Origin: Gentiana macrophylla
Lineage: Eukaryota; Streptophyta; Magnoliopsida; Gentianales; Gentianaceae
NCBI GenBank assembly: GCA_026214975.1
Contig: CM047806.1
Span: 54,887,947 to 54,951,946, forward strand
Reading direction: 5' to 3'
Length of the DNA: 64,000 bases
Shown: positions 22,974 to 34,489 of the stretch, one piece after another
Numbering within the stretch: position 1 is the first letter of the stretch
Layout: the number at the start of each line of letters is the position of its first letter
The notes under the pieces: generated by a model
What the model was told of the DNA's origin: nothing
Databases searched by the model: none
The model's input: only the letters and a program-made list of their open reading frames with translations
Made by a program: the position numbers and the translations under genes

Positions 22974-23330
22974 GTTATATGTTGTTAGTTAATGCCGTTT
23001 CTAGATTAAAATTTCATGGCAAAAAGTACGTCGATATGTAATTGGTATCTGTTACTCGTATGGGTAATCTTGTTCCTGAAGTTGATAGTTGTCTTTAATG
23101 GCAAACGCTCTACAATTATTCAGGAGCTTGCTGGAAAGATTGTCCAAATGAGCCAGTAGAAGTTTGCGTCAAACATCGTTGAGAAGTGATGTTCGACTTT
23201 TGGTTAATGAGATGCTTGGTACCACCGATTTAAAACGAGCCTCTTCGAGTTTTTCAATATCTTACTTAGCGTTCATTTAAACATGAATTCATTCGCTTTC
23301 TGAATAAGTGTTGGTTATTACTCCCTTAAT

Positions 23331-23516
23331 TTTCTTTCAAAGACGTATTTTCATCAATTTGATTGCGTATTTTCGTAATATGTATCTAGCAGGTTACTGT
23401 TTATGCTTTTGCTCGTGTGATATTTTCTTTCAAAGACGTATTTTCATCAATTTGATTGCGTATTTTCGTAATATGTATCTAGCAGGTTACTGTTTATGCT
23501 TTTGCTCGTGTGATGT
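23331..23516 (+). repeat. 93-bp tandem duplication
   Basis: Two near-perfect adjacent copies (23331-23423, 23424-23516) of a unit containing caaagacgtattttcatc and ctagcaggttactg. Just downstream of the last Pumilio exon piece, probably within an old intron. Non-coding. Confidence 0.92.
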
Positions 23517-23727
23517 ACTCTTTGAATGAGGGGAAGCACAAAACCCAGTATTTGCTACAACAGCAGAATCTAGCCCACCATTTGTCTTATATTTAATGTG
23601 GTGCCATTTTATTAAGAATTGGTTATTTATAAGTATTACAAATCGATTAAGACATGTTTTCTGTTTATTCGTCCATTGATCTGGACACATGCCATCCGTT
23701 GGATTGATTAGCACAATATATTCTAGA

Positions 23728-23756
23728 CTAGGGGGCGTTACCGTGCTATGCACGGT
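23728..23756 (-). mobile_element. Helitron-type 3' terminus
   Basis: On the minus strand a 6-bp stem, 5-base loop hairpin (accgtg/cacggt, 23740-23756) is followed 8 bases later by CTAG and then T. This is the CTRR-type Helitron 3' end inserted at an A/T target. The element body would extend right (to higher coordinates). A 5' TC end could lie near 28405-28412 (minus tctctctttctacc) but this is weak. Confidence 0.5.
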
Positions 23757-25745
23757 GTTGCCCCCACCTGGTCACAGAAAAGTGCAACCGAATCATAAAC
23801 ATTCACTGATTGCCTATTGAGGTATATTGCTTGTGCCTTGAGTCTCCCTAAAGTCAGACACCTTAAGTCCTGTTTTAAGCATTAGATAAAAGTCAATGTT
23901 TGACCTCAGACACCTTAAGTCCTGTTTTAAGCATTAGAAAATCAGGATCACCCCTTATGTGGTATTAAGTCTGCAAGTCTGTTTTTCATATTGTTGAATC
24001 CTGAACTTGCCATTATTATATCTTGTTGCACTTATCTTCTTTGCACTGCAATTGCCGAGGCCTTGTTTAGTTGTTCTTTGCCTTGTTCAAGCTTTGCTTT
24101 CTTTGATTTTGACCATGTTGTAATAGTTAGTAGGCGGTAGAGTTTAGGATCCGAACTCGTATTCGATCCTTGTAAAACAGCCCGATAATCTTGGTGTTTT
24201 ACCTTGATTATTATTCCTGTGTCTTGACTGATAAGTTCAGTCTGTTTTAAGGCTTGTGTTTTAGTTTCACCCTGCTATAATCCTTTTATCTCAGCTGCAT
24301 ATTCTTTTGATCTGCTGCTCTGAATTTCTGTAATAATTTAAGTCTGCTGTACTTATTTATATACTGCTGAAGCTGTATTTAATTTGCTGAACTTGTATTA
24401 ATTGGATCTGCATTTGCTGCTATTGGCACTTGCATAACATAGTTGATCTTGTTATATAATCTGTGTGTACACCTAGTCTGTATCCTCTATCAAAACTATA
24501 ATGGATCTTATTAGAAACATTTATTCAAACGTTGCTATAACCTTACCCACTTGATCTGCCTGCATCTTATAAGCTGATATGTGATCATTTAGTTTTTTTA
24601 ATCTCATCATATTTGTCAAGCTTTTCATAAGCAATTGCAGTCAGGGTTTAAAACTTCAAGTAACTTAGGAAGAGAACTTAAAACTTATACTAAGCGGACA
24701 AGAGGCATGGTGCACGGGTTATGATTTAAGATAAAGAGCTTGCATCTATCGAAGCAGAAGAAGATAAACAAAGACAAAGAAGTGGCGAGAAGTAATTACT
24801 TAGCACAATGCCATATCAACGTAAGCAAAAACATAATGAGAAATGGAAAGTTGATGATTAAAGAACAGTTCTAGTCTCCTAGATATTGGTGGAATGCCAA
24901 ATACATAAATAAGACGACCCCATTAATTTATGAATTCAAAAATTCACAAGTGCCATGTGAACAACGTCCTTCCAAGGTCTCAAGCGTGAAAATCATATGA
25001 GAACAATTCGATTATGGCATGCTAGGTTAACATCAAGTAAATCGGAAAGATGAGAATACCGAATCGTCGCATGCATCGTGAAGAGTTTTAGTCTTAATGG
25101 CCTTTGCTTGATGTTGATATTTTAACCATTAATGATACCATTTGAATTGCTCTTTCTCTCGCTTACCAATCCCTCCTAGGCTCCTCCTTTCCTATCGCAC
25201 ACAACCACTAAATCTAGTTCTCATTTGGTTTCTCCTGTCTCTTATATCCACAATCACAAATCTATCATATTTTCTATAGAATTGAACTCATTCATTTTCT
25301 TAAAATAAGCTCATATGACAACAAGCTAAGCTTGATGGCTTCTTTGTTGAGTTGGAAGTGGAGGTAGCAATTGTGTGAGAGGAAAGACAAGAATTTTGTG
25401 GGGGTGAGTGGCTCACGAGCTAGTGGAGATTGTTGGTCTACGGTAGAACAATTTTTAGTGATTCCTTGAGGCGACAAGGGACGATTGAGACATCTAGAGG
25501 TACAAATTTAGATGGCTTTATTGTGCGTTCATTGAATCTGAGTCCTAAGACATCGGCGATAATTGACCTATCTGAGTTCTACCTAATGCCACCACCACGG
25601 CTATGAATGCCGTTTTAGTTTTCTTTTTTTCTCTTTTTCTTATGGGGTCAAGACACTAAGTTCAATTTTGTGCTCAAAATGTGAAAAAAATCTTTCAATC
25701 GATTCAATGAAACACAATTATAACAAAGCCTAAATGTTCACTTAC
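23757..25745. other. non-coding DNA in putative Helitron
   Basis: No supportable gene. Contains a short direct repeat (cagacaccttaagtcctg at about 23857 and 23908). The composition changes to AT-rich with many tgctg words (24250-24450). Confidence 0.5.
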
Positions 25746-28207
25746 CATCACGCCGAACACAAATTTTTGGTATGCTTTTGATTTCTCCATTGATATTGTC
25801 ATTGTAGACTCTGGTCTCCAAGCCACCCTCAACATACACCGATGAGCTGGGAAATTTTCTGTCGTTAGTCTGAAACTTAAGAAAAAGGGAGAGAATTTAT
25901 TGAAATAAACCTTTTGATACATACTTTTTCACAAGTTGTCGAACTGAATAAGCCCCTAATTCTTCATTGTGAACTGCAACACGATGCCACTGAGCAGGTC
26001 TTGATAAATCTTTACTATCAAAAAGCCTCACGATCATACATACCCCAGTTTTCAAAGAAATATTGTTCTGAAGACGGCCATTTAAGTAAGAGATTTTGGA
26101 TTGGTGCTGCCCGACCTTGCCACAAATAATTTACTGCGACGTGAATAAATGGAGAAAAAAATATAAGAAACTTTAGTTTTGCCAATATCTGACAAAAGTA
26201 TTTTGAAAACAAAGAAGAACAAGGACTCGAAACACGACAAGATAATGAGAAAAAGTAAGATCTTTGGGAAGTGACCATTCGACACAAACATGGCAATATC
26301 TAGAAGACTATACTTATGGGTAAAAAGAACATAACACACCTAAGAGATGGCCTCAAAGGTCAATGAATTAGAACGGGTATTCTAATCTTTACGCTCTAGA
26401 TGGGTACACATTCGAGAAAACAGATTGCGATTTAATTTAACTTCTTCATAGCTAAGGTGTTGCAAAGCACAGGATCTAATTCAAAGTAAAATGCACGAGG
26501 AAAATAATCTTATAGTTGCGAGAAAATATGTACCTTGTGGACACCCGATAATTCCACCCTCGTTTTGGATCCACACCTGAACCTCTAATCTTCGGCTTCT
26601 CGGCAATAAAATCATTGTAGAAAGTCGTGAGCCTGTCACGGGCCTTGCTTATATCGCTACACAACATCAATACCATCAAAATGAGTCATAAAGACTTCCC
26701 TCACAAAAGTTTTTCTATTAGACAAACCAGTACATGTAGCAAAGATGCTTTTTGTGGTATATTAAGCTAGTAAATCTTGAATTGCTCCAATTTATGTAAA
26801 TAAACAAAGCACAAAAGAGAATATCTTGTGTGTTTTTGTTCTGAGAAATCCACTGTACATTCTCTGAGATAACAACCCACTACATCTGCATATATATATA
26901 TACAGATACATGCGCAGAATATACATAGAACTCAGATTATATTCTCTGCTAAATCTAATAAGGATGAAACTGCTGATGAGGCCTCTGAGCCTACTGAGAC
27001 TGTTAAAAAGACTGCTGCTGTTATACTAAGTTTATAATTAAGTTTTATCGAGTCTCAAGTATAGTTACAGTCTCATGACCAACTTTTAATTCTTTCTGAC
27101 CAAAATCTATCAAAGAGGTTGCTATTTTCACTAATCACAAGAAAAGGGCCTCTTCAAACATAATCAATATGATCACAGAATATTTTTCAGCTCAAAGCTT
27201 TTCGTTGTCTCAACGGGCCATCCTATTGCTATGCCAATCTATCATAAGATTAGATGCGTAATTCATAATACAAGCACAACCATGATGTTAATACTAAATC
27301 CAATTTAGAACAATCTGCTTCAATAAGAACAAATCGAATGGAATTAAAATGAATTCAGCACTATTCACTAATTAAAGAAATCACCTTTTCAGTAAGAGCA
27401 AGTAGAAGATTAACATATCCCTATCCCAAGAATACATATAATGATAATGAGCTAGCTAAATGTACTGCCAAAAAAAAACACCAAAGCTAGAAAATCTGAA
27501 AATCAAAAGCTTTTCTATAAAGCGGAAGAATAAACAACGAACCTAAACAAGAAAAAGGGTTCGGCAGAATTCACACAAATATAGCAACTTTGAAGCTCTG
27601 TTTAATCAATCTTGTCATCCTCAGCTGGAATCAGGCTTTACAAACATGGTAGATACTACCGAATTGGGATCACACACAACATGCAATTCCAAAAAACGTG
27701 AAATTGAGAAAGGAGAATCCAAATGAACCATCTTCTTTGGAATCGGGCTTTACAAACATGGTAGATATAAGCACAAAACTCACCAAACACACATGCAAAG
27801 CAAAAATAAGCGACAAAGAGGACAAGAAACTTGGTCTACCTTAAAAGCGATCGAGAAATTTGAAATAAAGTAGGTGATCTCCACTCTAAGTAACAAACTG
27901 CACAATCGAGAATTCAACCAAAATCAAGGAAAATCATATGAAAGAACAGAAACATGGGTGATTAAAAAAAAGGATCGGAGAATTTTGGTAAGCGATCGAC
28001 AAACTGCGGTGTAATCATTATCATCATCAGAAAAACAATTATTAGAGCGACAAAACAAAAGAAAGCAACGAAAAGCAGGACAAAGAATTTGAGAGAAGAG
28101 GCTATAACCAAAGAAGAGTGAATCGAATAGCCATGGAAAACACGGAAAGGCTCCATTATGCACTCGTAAATTGATTTTATAGGCGAAGAGGTCCAAGCGG
28201 TGGCCAA
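25746..28207 (-). pseudogene. unrecognised gene fragment with exon-like blocks
   Basis: Minus-strand blocks have coding character and splice-like borders. 27962-28207 begins just upstream of a TATA-like ctataaaatc and encodes a short peptide with one strongly hydrophobic membrane-like stretch. 26534-26656 has AG before and GT after and reads ISKARDRLTTFYNDFIAEK, then a KRGWNYRVSTR end. About 25920-26140 gives two overlapping coding-like frames (RPAQWHRVAVHNEELGAYS; KWPSSEQYFFENWGMYDR). 25746-25869 has CTTAAGTTTCAG before and GTAAGT after and reads FPSSSVYVEGGLETRVYND. I do not recognise the family. It could be a gene piece captured by a Helitron or a dead host gene. Confidence 0.4.
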
Positions 28208-28684
28208 AATTAATTAAGTGGAAAATAAAGCGTGGAAGCGTTAGAGAAAGCGGTGTTGATTGCTAACCACTTCGTCGTCCTCAAATTAGAAGATAGTGGA
28301 GATGGAAGACGGTGAGAGAACACGTGTGTTGGAGAGGCTTTGGTCGTTTGGTCGTCCTTAGTTTTGAAGAATTATTAGTACAAACAAGGTAGAAAGAGAG
28401 AATATAATATATAACCTTTTACAAATTTTATATCTCCTCAAAAGATTATCCGAGATTTTACTTCTTATCTTAATAGTATTAATTAAGAAATTAGCTTTAC
28501 TTAACTGATTTAAGTTCAAGTTTGACTAAGCAAGAACCAACTAGCTGATTACTTAGATGTATTAGAGTCTCGGTAAACTAAAACACTTAGTAAGATGATT
28601 AAGTGGTGCTAATTCAATTCGAATCAGAATATCAGTTTTAAGTTTCTAGGCAATTCTTTGTGTGAATCAGATAACAATTAAAAT

Positions 28685-28760
28685 TACCCTAAATAAATAA
28701 ATAAATAAATAAAAGACTGAATGAATTTACCCTAAAATAAATATAAATAAATAAATAAAA
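28685..28760 (+). repeat. (AAAT)n microsatellite pair
   Basis: Two short aaataaataaat tracts about 60 bp apart, each followed by aaaagac. The spacer repeats the word tgaat, so the block looks like a local duplication. Confidence 0.7.
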
Positions 28761-29127
28761 GACCGATGATAATGAATATGGATGTCTACTAGTTTGATAG
28801 GGTGATGTTTTTGTTTCGTTTTTCCTTCCGAATATTTTAGATGCTATGATGTATTTAATTTAAGTACTAAAAAAGGTTTGTTGTAATTAAAAATATATGT
28901 ATGCTTGGTATAATTTGTTTTCTCTACACTATAATGACATTGCAATGGCAAAATCATAAAATTAAACATTTTTAGGTTTCATATATATGATTATGAAAAG
29001 CAATTTTATTATTTTCATGTTTAATTTTAGACTTTATATTTGTAATTAAGTTTTAACAAACGAGATCTAAATGTGGTTGCTTGCCATTTGTCTTATATTC
29101 AATGTGATTGCCCTTGTTATGATACAC

Positions 29128-29393
29128 TATAAGAAGCATAAACATAAATTCTAACGAGTCAATATATTTTGGCTTATATTTTGCATACGGTGTGCTCTTG
29201 CATGCCTCAAATAAATTTTTCTGTTGGGCTCAAACTATATTTACAACGTACATTTCATACTATAAGAAGCATAAACGTAAATTCTAACGAGTCAATATAT
29301 TTTGGCTTATATTTTGCATACGGTGTGCTCTTGCATGCCTCAAATAAATTTTTCTGTTGGGCTCAAACTATATTTACAACGTACATTTCATAT
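29128..29393 (+). repeat. 133-bp tandem duplication
   Basis: Two adjacent copies (29128-29260, 29261-29393) starting tataagaagcataaac, one visible difference in the first 20 bases. It lies just inside the CACTA-type terminus at 29531 and shares the word ttgcatgcc with it, so it may be a subterminal repeat of that element. Confidence 0.9.
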
Positions 29394-29399
29394 CATCTA

Positions 29400-29531
29400 T
29401 GGCTTACAAAAGCATGTTGTAATTTTCAACATAGATTTACGGCGTGTCCATCAATGGCTTGCCCTTGTGGGCCGTAATTTACCGTCTATGGCGTGCCTTG
29501 CATGCCATAAATTGGCAAATTTCCTGTAGTG
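29400..29531 (-). mobile_element. CACTA-type terminus, partner end not found
   Basis: Minus strand from 29531 reads cactacaggaaatttgcc, followed by motifs rich in tggcatgcaaggc. This is the style of plant CACTA ends (CACTACAAGAAA). I found no matching left terminus with a 3-bp TSD (cca to the right), so the element is truncated or its other end has decayed. Confidence 0.5.
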
Positions 29532-29570
29532 CCAATTTTGACATTGTGATTTCAAGATCCGATTATCATC

Positions 29571-30956
29571 ATGGTAAATACACGTAAGCAGGTTATCTCA
29601 GTAAACACCCATGGTGGCGAGAACAATGGTGGTGAGGAAACCACAGGCACTAACGCTTAAGATCCAACTCAAACAAATAAAGGACATACCTTAAATACCG
29701 CCCAGCAAGCAGTGGTAGATCAACTAATGGCCATGGATCCGGAGGCCCAACAAGACATTCTACAGGCGGCTGCACAGGATTTTGAGGAAGATGTGGCTCA
29801 GGAAAAGACTTCCATTCCTCATAATACTCATATAATACAAAGAGAAGCAAACATGATGACCACTCATCCGCTTCAAACCTGGGGAAGAAACCCATTGATC
29901 CGCGAGCCCTAGAAGCGGCTAGGGCCGAAAACAACGTTATTATGGGGAAAAAGCCTAGCGAGTTCTCCTTCACTTCACCCTTTTACGGATTAGATAGAGG
30001 CGTATCCCCGATCTGCGGGGTTTAAGGTCCTTAAGATGGACTCGAATGATGGATCCAAGGATCCATCCAATCATCTTTTTCAATATATAAAACAGATGAG
30101 TCAATTCAGCGCTCCCAAGGAAATGAAATGTAAGGCCTACGCAACACTTCTTACAGGAAGAGCTCGCACATGGTTTAAAAAACTTCCGCCAAGATCGATC
30201 TCCAGCTTTGAAACACTGGGTAGGGCATTCTTCAATGCCTTTATTTTGGCTAATCCATTCCAAAGGAATGCTGCCCACCTTCTCACAATTAAGCAAAAGA
30301 GGGAGGAGACAATCCTCTAATACATCAAGAGGTTCAATGAAGAAGCCGTCTGGTGAAATATGCGGATGACCATCTCTTGATCGCCTCCTTGACAGAGCTA
30401 TGTGAAGGCGCATTTGCATGCAAAACTAAATAGTAAACTACCCAAGTCCATGGAGGAGTGCATAGAGATGGCATACAAGCATTGCCAAGGTGAAGAAGCT
30501 AACCGCTTGAAGAGAGAATCAGAGAAATAAGAGTCTAATAAGGACAAGACGGATGACCGGTGATATAAAAAAGAAGCCGGTCTAGGATGACGACACCAGT
30601 GCAGATCAATTTGGGAAAGAAAGGAGCTCTACAAGAAATGGATTATATCCCCTTAATAGGCCCCACGAGAAGGTACTCACCATTATGGAAAGGAAAGGTT
30701 TGGCCCGAGTTCCACCCCAATGGAGGTCCGGCGGAGAGAAGGACGAGTAAATTTTGTGCTTACCATGGGGCGTGGGACATGATTACGAGAGCCGTAGATA
30801 CCTCGAAGAAGAGACATCGATCGTCTATAATGGAAGGCAGACTTGATGAGGTCGTTGACCGATCCCAAAACTCTAAACCGTGAGGCCACAGGGATTTCAG
30901 GCGACGCGACTATAAGCAAGAGCGAGACAGACATGAGGAGCTTCAAAGGAGGAGAG
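29571..30956 (+). pseudogene. Tat-lineage gypsy gag
   Basis: Starts MVNTRKQVISVNTHGGENN at 29571. Frames continue through QQAVVDQLMAMDPEAQQD, SPSLHPFTD, IEAYPRSAGFKVLKMDSNDG, then the retrotrans_gag block HLFQYIKQMSQFSAPKEMKC, LTGRARTWFKKLPPRSISSF, FNAFILANPFQRNA and LLTIKQKREETIL, followed by a stop and a decayed tail. At least four stops. The style (SIxSF, LLxIxQ) fits the Tat/Ogre branch of Ty3/gypsy. It is cut at 30956 by a solo LTR; the protease resumes at 38389. Confidence 0.82.
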
Positions 30957-31656
30957 TGTTAGGTGTAGTGCCTGAAAGACAATTTGTGTAATTGTTTTTA
31001 ACAATGGATGATGATTTTATCTCACCTTATTACTTGCTTTGTGCTTGTAAATAATACACTGCTTTGCAAACCCTAAGTATATCGGTATGTAACGCTTAAC
31101 TTTCGGTGTATGGCATGCACGTGAGGATTGAGTTAGTGGTGATATACTTAAAGCTGTTAGTCCGTGGTGAACTTAATCGAGTTTAGGGTCTCTTGATTAA
31201 AACACCAATAATGCGCTTGAGAACACCTTAGGGTGTGATAGTCTTATCGGATTTGTCGGTAGAGGAGGTACTACGTGGGGCATTTATATATAATGGCATT
31301 CATATAGGAATTTGGACCGATTTAATCTGAATTTCTCGGTATAATTCCGTAATCGAAGAATCTTATTAAATCATTAGATGATCATATATGGATCAACTTT
31401 AATCCTGAGGTGATCGCTGAGTCTTTGCTTGTCTGGGGTAGTGTTTGATGTGTTAATTACGGTTCACTTAAATATGTGTTCCAAGCCACTTCTCATTGGC
31501 ACTATCTCCGGATGAGTGAGTAGTTACGATCTTCACGGACATGGAATCCATTCCTTCTGCGGGAAGTAGAGAGACGATCCCTTATTTGTTAGCCCTAAGA
31601 AAGTGATCGATCCCGGGAGTTCGCATTTGACTAACACTACAAGAAAATCGATTTTT

Positions 31657-32019
31657 TGTGAGGGGAAATCCGGTCATTGAAAGCCATTTTCCCGTCATCA
31701 AAGACTTTTAGTGACGGGAAATGTACCCTCGTCGCCCGTCCTTACTGCTTCTCTATATAAAGGTATATAGTGAGAGTAAAGGGTCCCGTCACTATTGTTC
31801 CTTATTTACCGACGGGTATTTTACTCTCATTAAAACAATTTTCAATGAGAGTAAAATACCCGTCACTAAATAAGAAACAAAAATGACGGGACCCTATACT
31901 CTCACTATATACCATTATATAGAGAAGCAGTAAGGAAGGGCGACGAGGGTACAATTCCCGTCACTAAAAGTCTTTGATGATGGGAAAATGGCTTTCAATG
32001 ACTGGATTTCCCATCAACA
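31657..32019. repeat. long hairpin in CACTA left end
   Basis: Arms 31657-31831 and 31844-32019 are inverted copies with few mismatches and a loop of about 12 bases. Each carries tagtgacggg / cccgtcacta motifs, which may be transposase-binding subterminal repeats. A transcript would form a near-perfect double strand of about 175 bp. Confidence 0.9.
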
Positions 32020-34480
32020 ATTTTTTTGATGATACCATATTCCCTCATTGTATGTAAATCTACCCCTAGCTTAATCATCACCTAATAACGACACATCCCC
32101 CGTTATAGGGTCATTTGCTTCACATAACCTACATAAAAATGCACAGCATAATGTGTGCATACATAGGACTAGCACACACAATAGGAAATTCATACACAAG
32201 AAAAATTGATTATTTACAACCATTTGGGCATAGACATTTTACAACTACTCAAATAGACAAGGGTATAAACCAATCCAGAAGTAGATCGAGACCAACGAAC
32301 TACACTATAATTACTATTTCTACCACAATAAGAATAATGAGAATGTGGGGTGGGGATTAAATAAAATAAAATAAATAACTTACTAAAAATTTTCCGGCAT
32401 TGTTCTTTGTTAAAACACAATCATTAATGATATATAATACACCAATGATGTCTTTGCTACAAACATTTCTTGTCTATCTATCTTTGAGAGAGAAAATTGA
32501 TGATACCTCCTTCAATTCGAACAATGTCTCTGGTCTATTCCAAATGGAAATTTGAAGACACTTTCAAAATTAATGCTCTTCGCAATATCTCTAATTGGAC
32601 AGCAACACTCGTGAATCGGTAATCAAACCCAAGTGAATAAACTTCTTTATATCTTCTCTGTTGCGATTGAATAAATAGGTGTAAATTTATGCACACAATC
32701 ATAACTCTATATAATTACTACATTCATGAGTCATTTGAAATACATTACTAGCACATATGATTCATTCAAAAAAAAAACCTCGAGTTCATCTAGATTTTTA
32801 TATACGTCTAAATAGTAACTAACCAAATGCAAACAAACTAAGATGCAACGCTATGGAAAGAAAGCTGTTCGTTGACATGTATAAAGTAGGAAAAAAACAA
32901 ACTTCAATAAGAAAGCTCACCATTAATTTATATGACCAGAATAACTCAAATGACAATTTTCACATGTCTAATGTATTGCATTTGATACCAAGACCTTTAA
33001 AGTTCTTGCAACATTCATCACAACCCTCAAAGCGACTCTTGCTCACATTATGATATAATGTTAATTATATCATACATTGGATGATTTTGAGTTCTTGAAT
33101 ATTACTGAAGCTGTCACACGATAAATAGTATAAGAGAAATCAAGCATTTAGCTTTCTCGATCACTATGTATAACAACAAAGCCCTTTAATCCAATCAAAA
33201 GTAATTTGTTAAAACTTGAGTCTCGGTATAGTAGACTTTTACATGGTCGATTTGGTAGCCCATAATCGACTTTCCGATGGTCGATTCTCACAATGGACAC
33301 GGAAAGTCGATTCCCAACTCCATAAATAACTTATGGCTCATTGATTATTTTGGATGTGGTGTTACACTAACAACAATGTACAATGGAGTGCGCTAATGAT
33401 TCCCATCGAATCTTTCCACTAAAAACCTAATTTGAATTATTCTCTTTTACCCTTGTTATATTCTACATTTGCAAAATATTCAAAAGCCATAAATTGATAA
33501 AATCTTCTCATTTTCATTAGTTTTTCCTGTAAAGCCATTAATATCGTCAAAAATTTTGAATTACCACATATAAACATCTCGTTATCTTTGCAACTATCAC
33601 GCAAAACACACGCAATCATAAAATTTGAGCCAGGAAAATCATAAAATAGTTAAAGATTCTAACTTCATGCATAAAACACATAAAAGAGATAATAACCGAC
33701 CTTCCAAAACGACAGACAGGCATATTGCAAACCAGGCATATCTTACCGGGTTTTCTTTTGAGACATTTTGTTCTAGTTTTTTTAAGGTATTGTATGAGAA
33801 TATCACAAAGTGAAAAGATAAATACCATCTTCACAACTATGTGGCACAACACCTCTCCACATGTGATTGTGATGGTACCATCATCTATATACCAATGTAT
33901 CTACATCATATCAATAGTATAAGAGATGTAGTGCAATTTTGTTGTTAATGGCTGAAATTACATAACTAAAAACGTGTTAATTACTATGAAATATTAATAG
34001 ATGTGAAACGAGATGCGAGGCGAAAAATAAGATATAAAATTAAATAAAAGGCATTGAACCAAGGGACCGTATTCGGTCTATCCTAAAACAATATTAAGTC
34101 TCCTATGTTAACTGTTCACATACAAGTTTCCGGATCAATACAGAATCATCTAAATCAAGCATGGATCTTCTAGTGTGTTTTAAAACACAACAAAAATACT
34201 CTTAACGCTAAACTTGACCGATTGTTCATCGCTTAATTAATCAAAACCCTCTACTGGAGCAGGATCTTTGGGAAATTTAATATCAATTAGCCAATAGTTA
34301 TAATCAAAACCTTGTAACATTATAGTTTCTCTACGGGCTTATAGTTATTTTCAAGTATTAGATTTTACAACTGAATGAAAACAAAGAAACTTATAATTCA
34401 CAAAACAAAAACTAACCTTTGCCAAATTCTTAAAGACGTATGATTATTTATCAGAGGATTCCCTTTTAACAACTCCGCTT
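32020..34480. other. CACTA interior, no gene recognised
   Basis: AT-rich with only short open frames on both strands and no domain I can name. Confidence 0.6.
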
Positions 34481-34489
34481 CATTAGTTA

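Larger units (their letters stand above)
15277..23235 (+). pseudogene. Pumilio/PUF RNA-binding protein pseudogene, split by a copia insertion
   Basis: Plus-strand exon pieces spell successive PUF repeats. About 15277-15410: [11 protein letters not shown] then, after a frameshift, LMSDVFGSHVIKK. 15526-15624: [28 protein letters not shown], then a stop in place of the Arg of the usual CRVIQK. 15756-15972: [30 protein letters not shown], a frameshift, [15 protein letters not shown]. 16068-16178: RVLEHCSNPETQ, a stop, SMLAQDQYDNYVIE. About 23095-23235: STIIQELAGKIVQMSQ, a stop, KFASN, VNEMLGTTD. Intron borders remain (GTATAT at 15625, TTCAG at 15755, TGTAG at 16067), so it descends from a genomic copy, not a processed mRNA. 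PUF proteins bind mRNA 3' UTRs. Not functional. Confidence 0.9.

Noticed and set aside
28387..28412. Firm 5' end of the putative Helitron
   Set aside because: The tc-rich start exists but the base before it is T, not the expected A, and no copy was available for comparison.
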